A stretch of 64,000 nucleotides of DNA from positions 2,666,001-2,730,000 of the forward strand of contig JAPFFF010000017.1 of NCBI GenBank assembly GCA_039105265.1. The letters are read 5' to 3'. The notes beneath the pieces were generated by a model. The model saw only the letters and a program-made list of their open reading frames with translations. It was not told where the DNA came from and made no database searches. The translations under genes and the position numbers were made by a program. Below are positions 47,257 to 54,980 of this stretch, piece after piece (within the stretch, counting starts at the first letter, position 1; each line of letters starts with the position of its first letter). The DNA comes from Tritrichomonas musculus (Eukaryota; Parabasalia; Tritrichomonadida; Tritrichomonadidae).

Positions 47257-47270
47257 TTAATAATAATTAA
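47257..47270. promoter_or_regulatory. 14-bp divergent start spacer (E)
   Basis: Only TAATAATAATTA and its edges separate the start codons of two divergent genes. The same 14-bp spacing is kept at 63624-63637 in G. Transcription must start at or within a few bases of the ATGs. Confidence 0.5.
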
Positions 47271-47504
47271 ATGTCTGTTATTAATCAATTAAGAACCGTT
47301 CATGACGATAAACATAAAAACCATTTTGATAGATTACAGTTAACGATGCAAAAGAATAGAACAAAAATAAATTCAGCACCAACAGTGAAATGTTATAATG
47401 AAAAAGGTAATGTATTTCATGAACCCCCACCAAAAACGACTAAATCATTAAATCATCATGATTCACTTAATCATTCGGTGGTTGTCAGGAGCAACAACAT
47501 TTAA
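47271..47504 (+). CDS. 75-aa-family small protein (E), second copy, 77 aa
   Basis: It starts MSVINQLRTVHDDKHKNHF, has LQLTMQKNRTKINSAP, and ends NHSVVVRSNNI. Its 3' end overlaps the convergent 158-aa gene by 42 bp. Confidence 0.7.
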   Translation: MSVINQLRTVHDDKHKNHFDRLQLTMQKNRTKINSAPTVKCYNEKGNVFHEPPPKTTKSLNHHDSLNHSVVVRSNNI

Positions 47505-47939
47505 AATGTATTCATTAATGACTTTTGATTGTTGGTCAACAACGTTTGAAAGCTTATTGATATGGTCTTCAAGTATTTTATTTTTGTTGTTCAATTGATT
47601 GATTTGTTCAGTGAATTCATTTAATGATTCCTTCATTAGTGATATATCAGCTTTGATGTTGTCGTTTTCGAGTGTTTTAGTGATTGTGTTCCCAACTTTC
47701 TTCAAATAAATGTCTCCATCACATCGTTTACCATCTTTGCAATTACGTTTAGTGATTTTGTATTCATTGCCGTCATTAGTGATGATTTTATAAATCTTGT
47801 TCAAATAGTTTGTCGTTTGTGTTTTCATTTGCTCGATATTCTTTTGATAGAACAAATTGAACTCTTCAACTGATTTAAACACTTTTGATTCATTAATGTT
47901 TTCGTTTATTACTTTAAGTTCATTGATGTTATCATTCAT
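47463..47939 (-). CDS. Counterpart of the 153-aa coiled-coil protein (E), 158 aa
   Basis: The conserved block has VEEFNLFYQKNIEQM and YLNKIYKIITNDG. A long coiled coil follows (INQLNNKNKILEDHINKL). It lies between the 77-aa and protein VI-like genes, as in A and B. Confidence 0.7.
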   Translation of the reverse strand: MNDNINELKVINENINESKVFKSVEEFNLFYQKNIEQMKTQTTNYLNKIYKIITNDGNEYKITKRNCKDGKRCDGDIYLKKVGNTITKTLENDNIKADISLMKESLNEFTEQINQLNNKNKILEDHINKLSNVVDQQSKVINEYILNVVAPDNHRMIK

Positions 47940-47969
47940 TTGTATTCAATTTAAAACGTTTCATTATAT

Positions 47970-48224
47970 TTACCCAACTTTATCCAAAATTGATTTACCA
48001 ACTTTACCAGCTGTATCAGCATAACTGAGACCTCTATCAACGAAATCAACAACTTGACCGACACCAGGAATGAGACCAGTAATTGGTTTGACTTTATCAA
48101 TGATTTGTCTTCCAACGTTAACAACTTGAGGAAGCTTTTCAACGACTTTCTTTGCTGTGTCTTTGACTTTATTGGCTAGCTTAGTAAAACCGTTCTTAAT
48201 CTTCTTGAATATACCTATACCCAT
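47970..48224 (-). CDS. Protein VI-like amphipathic minor capsid peptide (E), 84 aa
   Basis: It starts MGIGIFKKIKNGFTKLANKV, followed by an amphipathic basic helix. VNVGRQIIDKVKPITGLIPG is nearly the B sequence, and it ends VGKSILDKVG. It diverges from the capsid gene. Confidence 0.65.
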   Translation of the reverse strand: MGIGIFKKIKNGFTKLANKVKDTAKKVVEKLPQVVNVGRQIIDKVKPITGLIPGVGQVVDFVDRGLSYADTAGKVGKSILDKVG

Positions 48225-48278
48225 ATTTTAAGAGTAAATAAAAGAGATAATATATTGATTCTTTTTATTAAATCATAA

Positions 48279-49880
48279 ATGTTATATCGAAACGATAGAG
48301 CTCACAATTATCAAATAGAGACAGGAAACGTATTGAGTGCGTTCAAGGAAATGCGCAACATGATTAACGTTAATGATGGTACTCGTTCATTTTCATTTAG
48401 GACAGTTGATTGTCATGACCAACCAGCTCCATTTCATCAAGGACAGTATTCACAAATCAGTTTAACACATCCTGACCACTTCATCAGTGATGTTGATAAA
48501 GGTTTCTTAACATTTCACATCAAATTGAATCTTCAATTAAGTACAGACATTGCAAAGCTTAAAGCCATTGAAGACCCTGAAAATCTTTATAAATTATTTG
48601 TTGGTTTCAAATCATCAAATCAGTTGTTTGACCGTTTAGAGATTCTTCATAATAATGTCAATGTCGGATATCAACAGAATGAAGCAATTCGTGAAGGTTT
48701 CTTGTATTCAGTTCTCAAACCTGAAACAGAAAAGAAAAGACGTCGATTTGTTCATTCATTATGGGAAAACGTTTGCAGCTATTCACAAACACATGCAGGT
48801 GTTTATGTTAATCTTAATGATTTCAAAGATAATGGAAGAGCTGAATGTGAATTTGATTTGAATGTTCCTTTTGATGACCTCCTCGCATTACAAGCATTTG
48901 ATTTATTCCCTAATGGTATCATTGGTGATTTAGCAATTCGTTTTCAAGTTAGTCCCGCTGGTCTTGTTTGGGCAGTATTAGACCCATACACTGTTGCAGA
49001 AACAAAAGCATTCCTTGAAGATGATGACAAGATAACAATGAAACAACTTGACCAACTTCGTGAATTGAAAGCTAAAGGAAAACTAAAGAGACAGTTCACA
49101 CAAATTGGAAATGAAGCATTGATTCCTGGAGTTCTTGATAAATCAATCAAATTCAAATACAATATCTGTGCTGAACACGGTATACCAGTTAATTCAGAAC
49201 CAATTGAACTTGAATTTGAATTCACAGATGAAGAATATGAAAGATTTGGTATCAAACGAACTGATGACTTGAGAGAGATTGCAAGACACAATCCAGATAA
49301 CACAACCACAGTTGAATCATACCATACAATTGAAATCGTTGAAGAAACACCAACAATGAAGAAATATGAATCACAAGAGGCTGTATTGACATGCAATCAA
49401 ATGACAATCACACTTTGCAAATCAAACATGCAGGGCTACGGTGTTTGTGAATCAACAAGACAAGGAATTGAAGACATTCTTCGAGAAGGTATCATCATTC
49501 CATCACAAAAGGTTGATTATCATGCTTTCCCTATTGCTGCAGCTCAAAACGGAATCAAATCAACTTTAAACATTCCTTTGATTAATGTGACCACGATGTC
49601 TGTACTGTTTCCAAAACATCATAATGATTTGACTGTCTTTGAAAATCCAGTTTATCAAAACTGTTATTTGAATATTGGTGGCAAGAACTTTCCAGATGAA
49701 AACGTTGACACAATCGGTGCAAGATTCTTTGAGAATCAATTAACAGCTGGAGACCTTGATGCCATTACATTACAATGCACAAAAGAGTTTGAAGACAGTT
49801 TCACAATGCCAAAGAACGACACAGAAGGAACAAGATACAAGAATACATTAAGAGATGCAACATCATTTGTTTTCAATGTT
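48279..49880 (+). pseudogene. Major capsid protein, interrupted by element F (E)
   Basis: The first 534 residues are clear capsid protein: MLYRNDRAHNYQIE, FSFRTVDCHDQPAPFHQGQ, LALQAFDLFPNGIIGDLAIR, and the KFKYNICAEHG loop shared with B. Homology stops at 49880, where the F terminus begins. The open frame runs on into F, but that tail is unrelated. Confidence 0.85.
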
Positions 49881-50040
49881 AGAGAGATAGGAGGGGCATC
49901 TGGGCAGGGGATAAAAAATGACCCCCTCGTCATAGGGTTTACAGACCCCAAACATCAGCTCCATGACTCAAAAAATCGCCACTTTTTCAAAATTAGCCCC
50001 CCATTTCATTCAAAAATCGGGTAGACACTTTTGAATAAAT
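49881..50040 (+). repeat. Left terminal region of element F
   Basis: It starts AGAGAGATAGG and contains GGGCAGGGGATAAAAAA and ACTCAAAAAATCG. All three features recur in the same order at the left end of G (63096-63240). No gene is present. Confidence 0.6.
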
Positions 50041-50094
50041 GACCAAAAATAAAAGATTGATGTCATGGATGATGTACTGTTTATGAAGAGCTGT

Positions 50095-50160
50095 TTAATG
50101 AGTTTAATTCATTCTCAAGTTGATGAACTTTATTTTTGAGGCTGTTGATGTCTTCAATGA
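50095..50160 (-). pseudogene. Partial copy of the small coiled-coil gene (F)
   Basis: About 66 bp match the C-terminal coil of the coiled-coil gene at 63405-63470 (HQLENEL and the part before it). No full gene is present. It lies just upstream of the 159-aa-family gene. Confidence 0.65.
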
Positions 50161-50191
50161 CGTTTTTATTTTTTAATTTCATGATAAAGAC

Positions 50192-50650
50192 ATGACAACA
50201 CCAAAGGTTTATGATTACATCAATTCACTTATTGATATGTTGGATGAATCAGAGAAGTTCAAACAATGTGATTTCTCAATATTGTGTGATAGATACCCGA
50301 TACCTTGTGGAAAGGCTGCATATAAAGCTAAAGTGTTGTACATATCATTGAAGAACAAAGAGAATGAATTCAAACGATTCTATCACGACAAGATAGTCGA
50401 CCTCGGGCTCGAATATATAACACTTACATCAAATGTTAGAAGAAGGATATCAACAACGTCAATTGAGTTCTTCGTTGAAGGTTCAAGTGAAGAACAATCA
50501 TTTAAAGAATATAAGTATTATAATTACAGTATCAGAAAGGCAACAGATAAGAAAACAAAGGAACTCATTGAACAGATGAGACAAAAATATAATATCAATA
50601 CACCTCAACTGTTTGTTGGTGTTCAACAACAAATTGTATTAGATGAATGA
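50192..50650 (+). CDS. 159-aa-family terminal protein (F), 152 aa
   Basis: VYDYINSLIDML, CDFSILCDRYP, RFYHDKIVDLG, LTSNVRRRIS, EFFVEGSSEEQ and YYNYSIRK place it in the family. Its 3' end overlaps the convergent ATPase gene by 12 bp. The ATG follows a TTTTTATTTTTTAA motif. Confidence 0.7.
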   Translation: MTTPKVYDYINSLIDMLDESEKFKQCDFSILCDRYPIPCGKAAYKAKVLYISLKNKENEFKRFYHDKIVDLGLEYITLTSNVRRRISTTSIEFFVEGSSEEQSFKEYKYYNYSIRKATDKKTKELIEQMRQKYNINTPQLFVGVQQQIVLDE

Positions 50651-51553
50651 AAGGTTATTAGTTCGAACATTGACTAAAACGAATTGATGTGCTTTCATTG
50701 TTCTGTATCGATTCCATAGCTCTTCGAATTCTATTGGGAATGGAACTTGTTGATATATGTAGCCAAGTTTCTGTCGTGAATAACCACTAAAGATGAAGAA
50801 TGATGTTGCATTATTTTTCCATTCTGTTGTTAAAGCTTTGAAGAACTGAATGTTAACGAATATGATTAGACTCTTGTGTCGAAGCTGACTAATGGTATTG
50901 ATAAAATAGGATGATTTAATTAGTTTCGATTTCAAAAAGTCCTCACAAAGAATGATAGTATTTAGCGGTTTATTTGGTTGACCTAGTTTATTGATATGAA
51001 GAAACTCAAACATATCGTTTAACTTCTTTTCATCGATTACTATTTTTGGTGTTGATGAATATTTGTTATACAATTCTTTATATAAATCAAGTTGTTTAAG
51101 ATATTCTTCAGCATTGCTGTCAGCAACAGTTTTTATTGGTAGCTGTATCAATTCGCGTTGGCTTTCGAATGTAGCATCGTTAATTGTTCCGTTTCGTGAT
51201 ACATAAACAATTAAATGAAAGCCAGCGTTCTTCATTCGAGACATTTGAATAACATCTCGTAGCATTATATGACTCTTTCCTTTACCTTGCTGACCAACGA
51301 GTATGTTCAATGAATTGTAATATGAATAAATACCGTTTGCGATTGGTCTGATTGATTCATTCTTTATTTTTGATTCATTGCGTTGATAAGCTTTGTTCAT
51401 CTCATCATCAATGTTAAATGTTGTTTCATTAACTGTTGGCTTGAATGATTCATATTCAAATGCAAAACTCATTTGGTCATCATCATAATCAGAGCTATTA
51501 GAAAATAAAACCTCTTTATAATTAAAGTGCGTCGGTTTCATGAAACCTTTCAT
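50639..51553 (-). CDS. FtsK/HerA-type packaging ATPase (F), 304 aa
   Basis: The Walker A loop is VGQQGKGKSH and Walker B is IILCEDF. The C-terminal blocks are LRHKSLIIFVNIQFFKA and SGYSRQKLGYIYQQV. The start may be the first or the fifth residue (MKGFMKPTHFN); the second Met matches the homologues better. Confidence 0.87.
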   Translation of the reverse strand: MKGFMKPTHFNYKEVLFSNSSDYDDDQMSFAFEYESFKPTVNETTFNIDDEMNKAYQRNESKIKNESIRPIANGIYSYYNSLNILVGQQGKGKSHIMLRDVIQMSRMKNAGFHLIVYVSRNGTINDATFESQRELIQLPIKTVADSNAEEYLKQLDLYKELYNKYSSTPKIVIDEKKLNDMFEFLHINKLGQPNKPLNTIILCEDFLKSKLIKSSYFINTISQLRHKSLIIFVNIQFFKALTTEWKNNATSFFIFSGYSRQKLGYIYQQVPFPIEFEELWNRYRTMKAHQFVLVNVRTNNLSFI

Positions 51554-51577
51554 TTCTTTAGTTTTCGTTAAAGCTCT

Positions 51578-51709
51578 TCATGAATACATTTTTGTTCTTA
51601 TCTCTTCACTGAGTTCTGGTTCTTTGTCTGGTATCATTAATGATACTTCAACAAGCTTCACTAAAAATAAACCTGTTAATAATGAAACCACTAATATTTC
51701 ATATATCAT
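51578..51709 (-). CDS. Conserved membrane micro-protein (F), 43 aa
   Basis: A hydrophobic helix (ILVVSLLTGLFLVKLVEVSL) is followed by KEPELSEEIRTKMYS. It lies between the ARILSSENDAS and ATPase genes, as in every copy. Confidence 0.7.
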   Translation of the reverse strand: MIYEILVVSLLTGLFLVKLVEVSLMIPDKEPELSEEIRTKMYS

Positions 51710-51719
51710 TTATTAGTTT

Positions 51720-52295
51720 TTAAATACATGTTTTTAATGAAATGTTGTGTCTAATGAGTTCGGTATAAATGCTATTATATTTGTATTTCAAGTCATTTGA
51801 TTCATTATTTTTGTACACCAAAATCCTATCAATCAAAAGATATTTGGAACGAGAAACGCAACCATTACACGCACAATCATCATTGACAATCAATTCAACT
51901 TTATCAGCTTGTGTTAGTAATTTGATGAGTTCCATTAATGTATTTGAATGACAAATCAATAAATCATTGACTTTTATTGGATTTGTTTCATAGATTGACA
52001 ACAATATCTCAAGGAATTTGTTTTTGGTTTCAAGTTCTGTTATATCAGCTCCAATATCACTGATACCTCTTTCTAGGGAAACGCTGTTTGTTGGATGCTG
52101 TGATTGATATACTCCACTCATCTGAGGTATAGTAAAATTTGTGGCTTGAGATGATTGTGGTAATGGTTGTACTGATGGATATTCAACTGGTTGTGGTTGC
52201 TTTGGTTTGATGTTTATATTAATACTGGTTGATTGTTCCTGCTTAACTGATGCGTCGTTCTCGCTGGAAAGAATACGTGCACGGTTTAAAGACAT
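51720..52295 (-). CDS. ARILSSENDAS protein (F), 191 aa
   Basis: The start is MSLNRARILSSENDASVKQ. The linker has ININIKPKQPQPVEYP and NFTIPQ. The C-terminal domain has KNKFLEILLSIYETNP and a Cys-containing CACNGCVSRSKYLLID block. Confidence 0.7.
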   Translation of the reverse strand: MSLNRARILSSENDASVKQEQSTSININIKPKQPQPVEYPSVQPLPQSSQATNFTIPQMSGVYQSQHPTNSVSLERGISDIGADITELETKNKFLEILLSIYETNPIKVNDLLICHSNTLMELIKLLTQADKVELIVNDDCACNGCVSRSKYLLIDRILVYKNNESNDLKYKYNSIYTELIRHNISLKTCI

Positions 52296-52343
52296 TTGAA
52301 TAAAAATAAAACAACATCAATGATGAGTCATTCAATGATTCAT

Positions 52344-52589
52344 TTACAAAGTCATCTGTTCAGCTGATTTGATACGTTCATCAATAGCTCTTAATTGTAT
52401 TTTAATCGATTCAATATCATTAAATAGTTGTTTATATATCGACAATATGTGAATCATCTTATCAAACTTTCCGTTTAATGCATCATCTTCAGAATTCATG
52501 CATTCATTGAATATCTTATCCTTTACCCTTCTAAACTGAGCGTGTAAAGCTGAAGAATCACAACTCAAACCATTAAGTGCACTATTCAT
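52344..52589 (-). CDS. 81-aa helical protein (F)
   Basis: It starts MNSALNGLSCDSSAL. The C-terminal half is helical with DIESIKIQLRAIDERIKSAE. An A/T motif (TTTATTTTTGGTTTAA) stands directly before the ATG, which supports expression. No counterpart is recognised in A or B. Confidence 0.55.
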   Translation of the reverse strand: MNSALNGLSCDSSALHAQFRRVKDKIFNECMNSEDDALNGKFDKMIHILSIYKQLFNDIESIKIQLRAIDERIKSAEQMTL

Positions 52590-52626
52590 TTAAACCAAAA
52601 ATAAAACTTCAAAAGATTCAATGAAT

Positions 52627-52812
52627 TCAAATCAATTGTGGTCTTCTTTGATTGTTATTGTTATTATTGTTATTGTTATCATTGTCATCATTGTCATGAG
52701 TCTGTTGCCTTTTCAATGTGAGAATCTTGTTAACCATGTACGTTGATATATCTATGTTTAAATGCTTTTTGATTAATAGTTTTGTGTATGATGCTTGTTT
52801 ATGTGCTGGCAA
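52627..52812 (-). pseudogene. Short frame related to the 158-aa first-gene protein (F)
   Basis: YTKLLIKKHLNIDISTYMVNKIL aligns with the C-terminal domain of the B 158-aa protein. The frame opens with TTG, not ATG, and ends in an Asn/Asp run. It is probably a remnant. Confidence 0.4.
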
Positions 52813-52829
52813 CTTATTAATGATTCAAT

Positions 52830-52851
52830 TGGCGTTGATGATTCAACGCCA
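52830..52851. repeat. 9-bp-stem hairpin upstream of integrase (F)
   Basis: TGGCGTTGA-TGAT-TCAACGCCA is a perfect stem of nine pairs with a 4-nt loop, in the spacer between the short minus-strand frame and the integrase gene. Confidence 0.6.
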
Positions 52852-52915
52852 GAAGGTTCACAAGCAAATGAATAAATAAATTGATTTTCATTAAATTATA
52901 ATCATTAATGAATGC

Positions 52916-52933
52916 TTTATTTTTGCGATTCAA
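52916..52933 (+). promoter_or_regulatory. TTTATTTTTG start-proximal motif of integrase gene (F)
   Basis: TTTATTTTTGCGATTCAA immediately precedes the ATG, the same motif and spacing as at the ATPase genes of A and B. Confidence 0.5.
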
Positions 52934-54049
52934 ATGAATGAATACATCGAAGATGCAGCGAGTACACGCAGCTACAAAGAATCAATTAATTATCCTTTCA
53001 AATCTAAATACAAGTACATCAAAGACACAAACATTAAAACCGAGCCATATATTAAGGATTACCAATTGAAAACAGTAAAGAAACTATCAAAACCTGACTT
53101 CTCATTTGAGCCTCATTGTTGGGAAATCGATATAATGTTTGCATTAAATAAAGCTTATCTCGTACTAATCAATGTAAACACCAAATACCTAATTGTTGAA
53201 CCAATTGATTACAAATCTGTGTTTTACGTAATCAAAGTAATTGATAAACTAGTCAATAAAAGAAATATCAGAATCGAAACAATCAAATGTGATGGTGAAA
53301 AGGCTTTCATATCAAATGCATTCAAAAGTTATTGCAACGTTGAAGAACGATATCAATCAGACAAACCGTCAATTAAATTCAAAGCACCAAACAAAATAAA
53401 GTTAATCATTGATGATTCACCTTTCACAAATGCACATAAATGTGTCGATGCAGTAATCAGAACATTACGAAATGCTTTCGGTCAGTCACAACAACGAATG
53501 ACAAACAATATATTGATGCAACAAATGGTTGAATGGTACAATAACACACCTCATTCATCTCTTCGATTATTGAATCCTTTATACACATCATTTGACGAAG
53601 AAACCGATGAATACCTTGACAAACGACAATCAAAATACATTTATCTAACACCTCAACAGATGCAAGATGACCGCGACCTTGAATGGCAGTACATAAGAGC
53701 CAAATCAATGCAATTGAAAGAGATTCAACAAAAACAACGATTTAAAGGTCTTCTGTCATACAAACCCAAAAATATAATACTCATTCACACCGATTACGGA
53801 AAAACAGAAAAGAAACATGAAAAGCGAAGAAGAGTATTCAATGAACTCGCTGAATTCATTTGCTATGAGTCTGGAAACGTTAAATGTAAACTATTAAATC
53901 CTTTGCGTCAAACTAACAAAACACTGAAGAATAAAACAATAATAACAGTTCCAATCATGTACACAAAATATGTTTGTTCATCAATAGATGCTTTGAATGA
54001 TGATTATAAAACATTCTTTTTGGCTTATAAAACGCAAAATGAAAGCTAA
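52934..54049 (+). CDS. Retrovirus-type integrase (F), 371 aa
   Basis: The acidic positions lie in CWEIDIMF, IKCDGEKAF and HKCVDAVIRTLRN, then NNTPHSSLRLLNP. The C-terminal HTDYGKTEKKHEKRR segment is shared with A and B. It lacks the stretch around KQAGTAFYVPY that A and B have near their ends. The 110-aa-family gene overlaps its end by 11 bp. Confidence 0.92.
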   Translation: MNEYIEDAASTRSYKESINYPFKSKYKYIKDTNIKTEPYIKDYQLKTVKKLSKPDFSFEPHCWEIDIMFALNKAYLVLINVNTKYLIVEPIDYKSVFYVIKVIDKLVNKRNIRIETIKCDGEKAFISNAFKSYCNVEERYQSDKPSIKFKAPNKIKLIIDDSPFTNAHKCVDAVIRTLRNAFGQSQQRMTNNILMQQMVEWYNNTPHSSLRLLNPLYTSFDEETDEYLDKRQSKYIYLTPQQMQDDRDLEWQYIRAKSMQLKEIQQKQRFKGLLSYKPKNIILIHTDYGKTEKKHEKRRRVFNELAEFICYESGNVKCKLLNPLRQTNKTLKNKTIITVPIMYTKYVCSSIDALNDDYKTFFLAYKTQNES

Positions 54050-54389
54050 ACAACCAATCACAAAACGATACTATCACACACAAACAAAAGATTTTATTCT
54101 TCCTGATGATTTCGTTTATAGTCGCAACAAGAAGTACATTGTTGTTCAGTATTGTGGGGCTGTTGTCAATCAACATATTGTCGGTGATTTGATGGTTCAT
54201 TCAGATATAGTTGAATTCATGCCTTTCTGCGACCATTTCATAATGCTTGCTAACCGACGACAAACCAAATACAGGAAATATGAATGTCTGAACAATACAA
54301 AAAAAGAATATCATTTATGGTTCACAGACATGAAAGGAAACGTTATTGAACCTGAATCATTTATATTCAGTTGCTTATTAATTTATTGA
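54039..54389 (+). CDS. 110-aa-family protein, possible penton-like minor capsid (F), 116 aa
   Basis: The start MKAKQPITKRYYHTQTKDF is chosen because the A and B copies begin just before the YFHTQT motif. VVQYCGAVVN, MVHSDIVEFMPF and LWFTDMKGNVIEPESF match the family throughout, so this is one of the best conserved small proteins. Confidence 0.65.
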   Translation: MKAKQPITKRYYHTQTKDFILPDDFVYSRNKKYIVVQYCGAVVNQHIVGDLMVHSDIVEFMPFCDHFIMLANRRQTKYRKYECLNNTKKEYHLWFTDMKGNVIEPESFIFSCLLIY

Positions 54390-54396
54390 ATTCAAA

Positions 54397-54927
54397 ATGA
54401 ATAACAATCATTCACCTCCAGTGTTTGAAGCTTTTTTTGGTCCTTCATCATATAAACCACCTGAATACTATCCAAACACACCAAAATTCGTTAACATCAC
54501 TGAAGGACCACCACCAACATGTGATTATTATATTCCTCGCAAATTCAGGAATATCAGAAGCCCGCCACCAACATTTAAACAACATCCTGCACTCGAAAGA
54601 AGAGTTCGAATAAGAGAGAAGTTGTTTGAGCAATTACAAGATGACCCAATATATGAAGTGTATGCCAAAGAAAAACAAAGACAAGTTGAATCAATAAAAG
54701 CTAAACAACGAACCAACAGAATCAAATCATCATTCATTCAACAACCAAACCCTCCTTCGCCGTCAATGATTTGGAATGATTCGAGGTATTGGAATCGATT
54801 GAGAAACACCGATGAATCACTTGATAAAACTGAAATCACTCCGTTCGATGTTGATTTGAGTCCAACACGTAGACTCATCACATCCAAACATCGAAGACCA
54901 AAACGCAAAATGAGTGAACAAAAATAA
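54397..54927 (+). CDS. 176-aa Pro/Arg-rich protein (F)
   Basis: It occupies the slot of the basic-tail protein. It is Pro-rich at the N-terminus (FFGPSSYKPPEYYPN), has a charged helix (VYAKEKQRQVESIKAKQR), and ends with the basic stretch SKHRRPKRKMSEQK. No clear sequence match to the A or B protein is visible; the shared features are position and basic tail. Confidence 0.55.
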   Translation: MNNNHSPPVFEAFFGPSSYKPPEYYPNTPKFVNITEGPPPTCDYYIPRKFRNIRSPPPTFKQHPALERRVRIREKLFEQLQDDPIYEVYAKEKQRQVESIKAKQRTNRIKSSFIQQPNPPSPSMIWNDSRYWNRLRNTDESLDKTEITPFDVDLSPTRRLITSKHRRPKRKMSEQK

Positions 54928-54980
54928 AAGTAATCAACATGATTCAATGAATATCATTTCATTTATTTTTATTCTCTGAT

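Larger units (their letters stand above)
43266..49880 (+). mobile_element. Element E: AT-rich Polinton, packaging and capsid half
   Basis: It contains the 159-aa-family gene, ATPase, micro-protein, ARILSSENDAS gene, coiled-coil genes, protein VI-like gene and capsid gene. The capsid gene is interrupted at 49880 by F. Polymerase, integrase and fibre genes are not visible. Bases 43266-43442 have no gene and may include its left end, but no clear terminal motif was found. Gene sequences are more A/T-rich and diverged from A and B. Confidence 0.75.

Noticed and set aside
49881-50024. Tail of the open frame that begins as the E capsid gene
   Set aside because: It has no similarity to capsid proteins and lies in the F terminal region.
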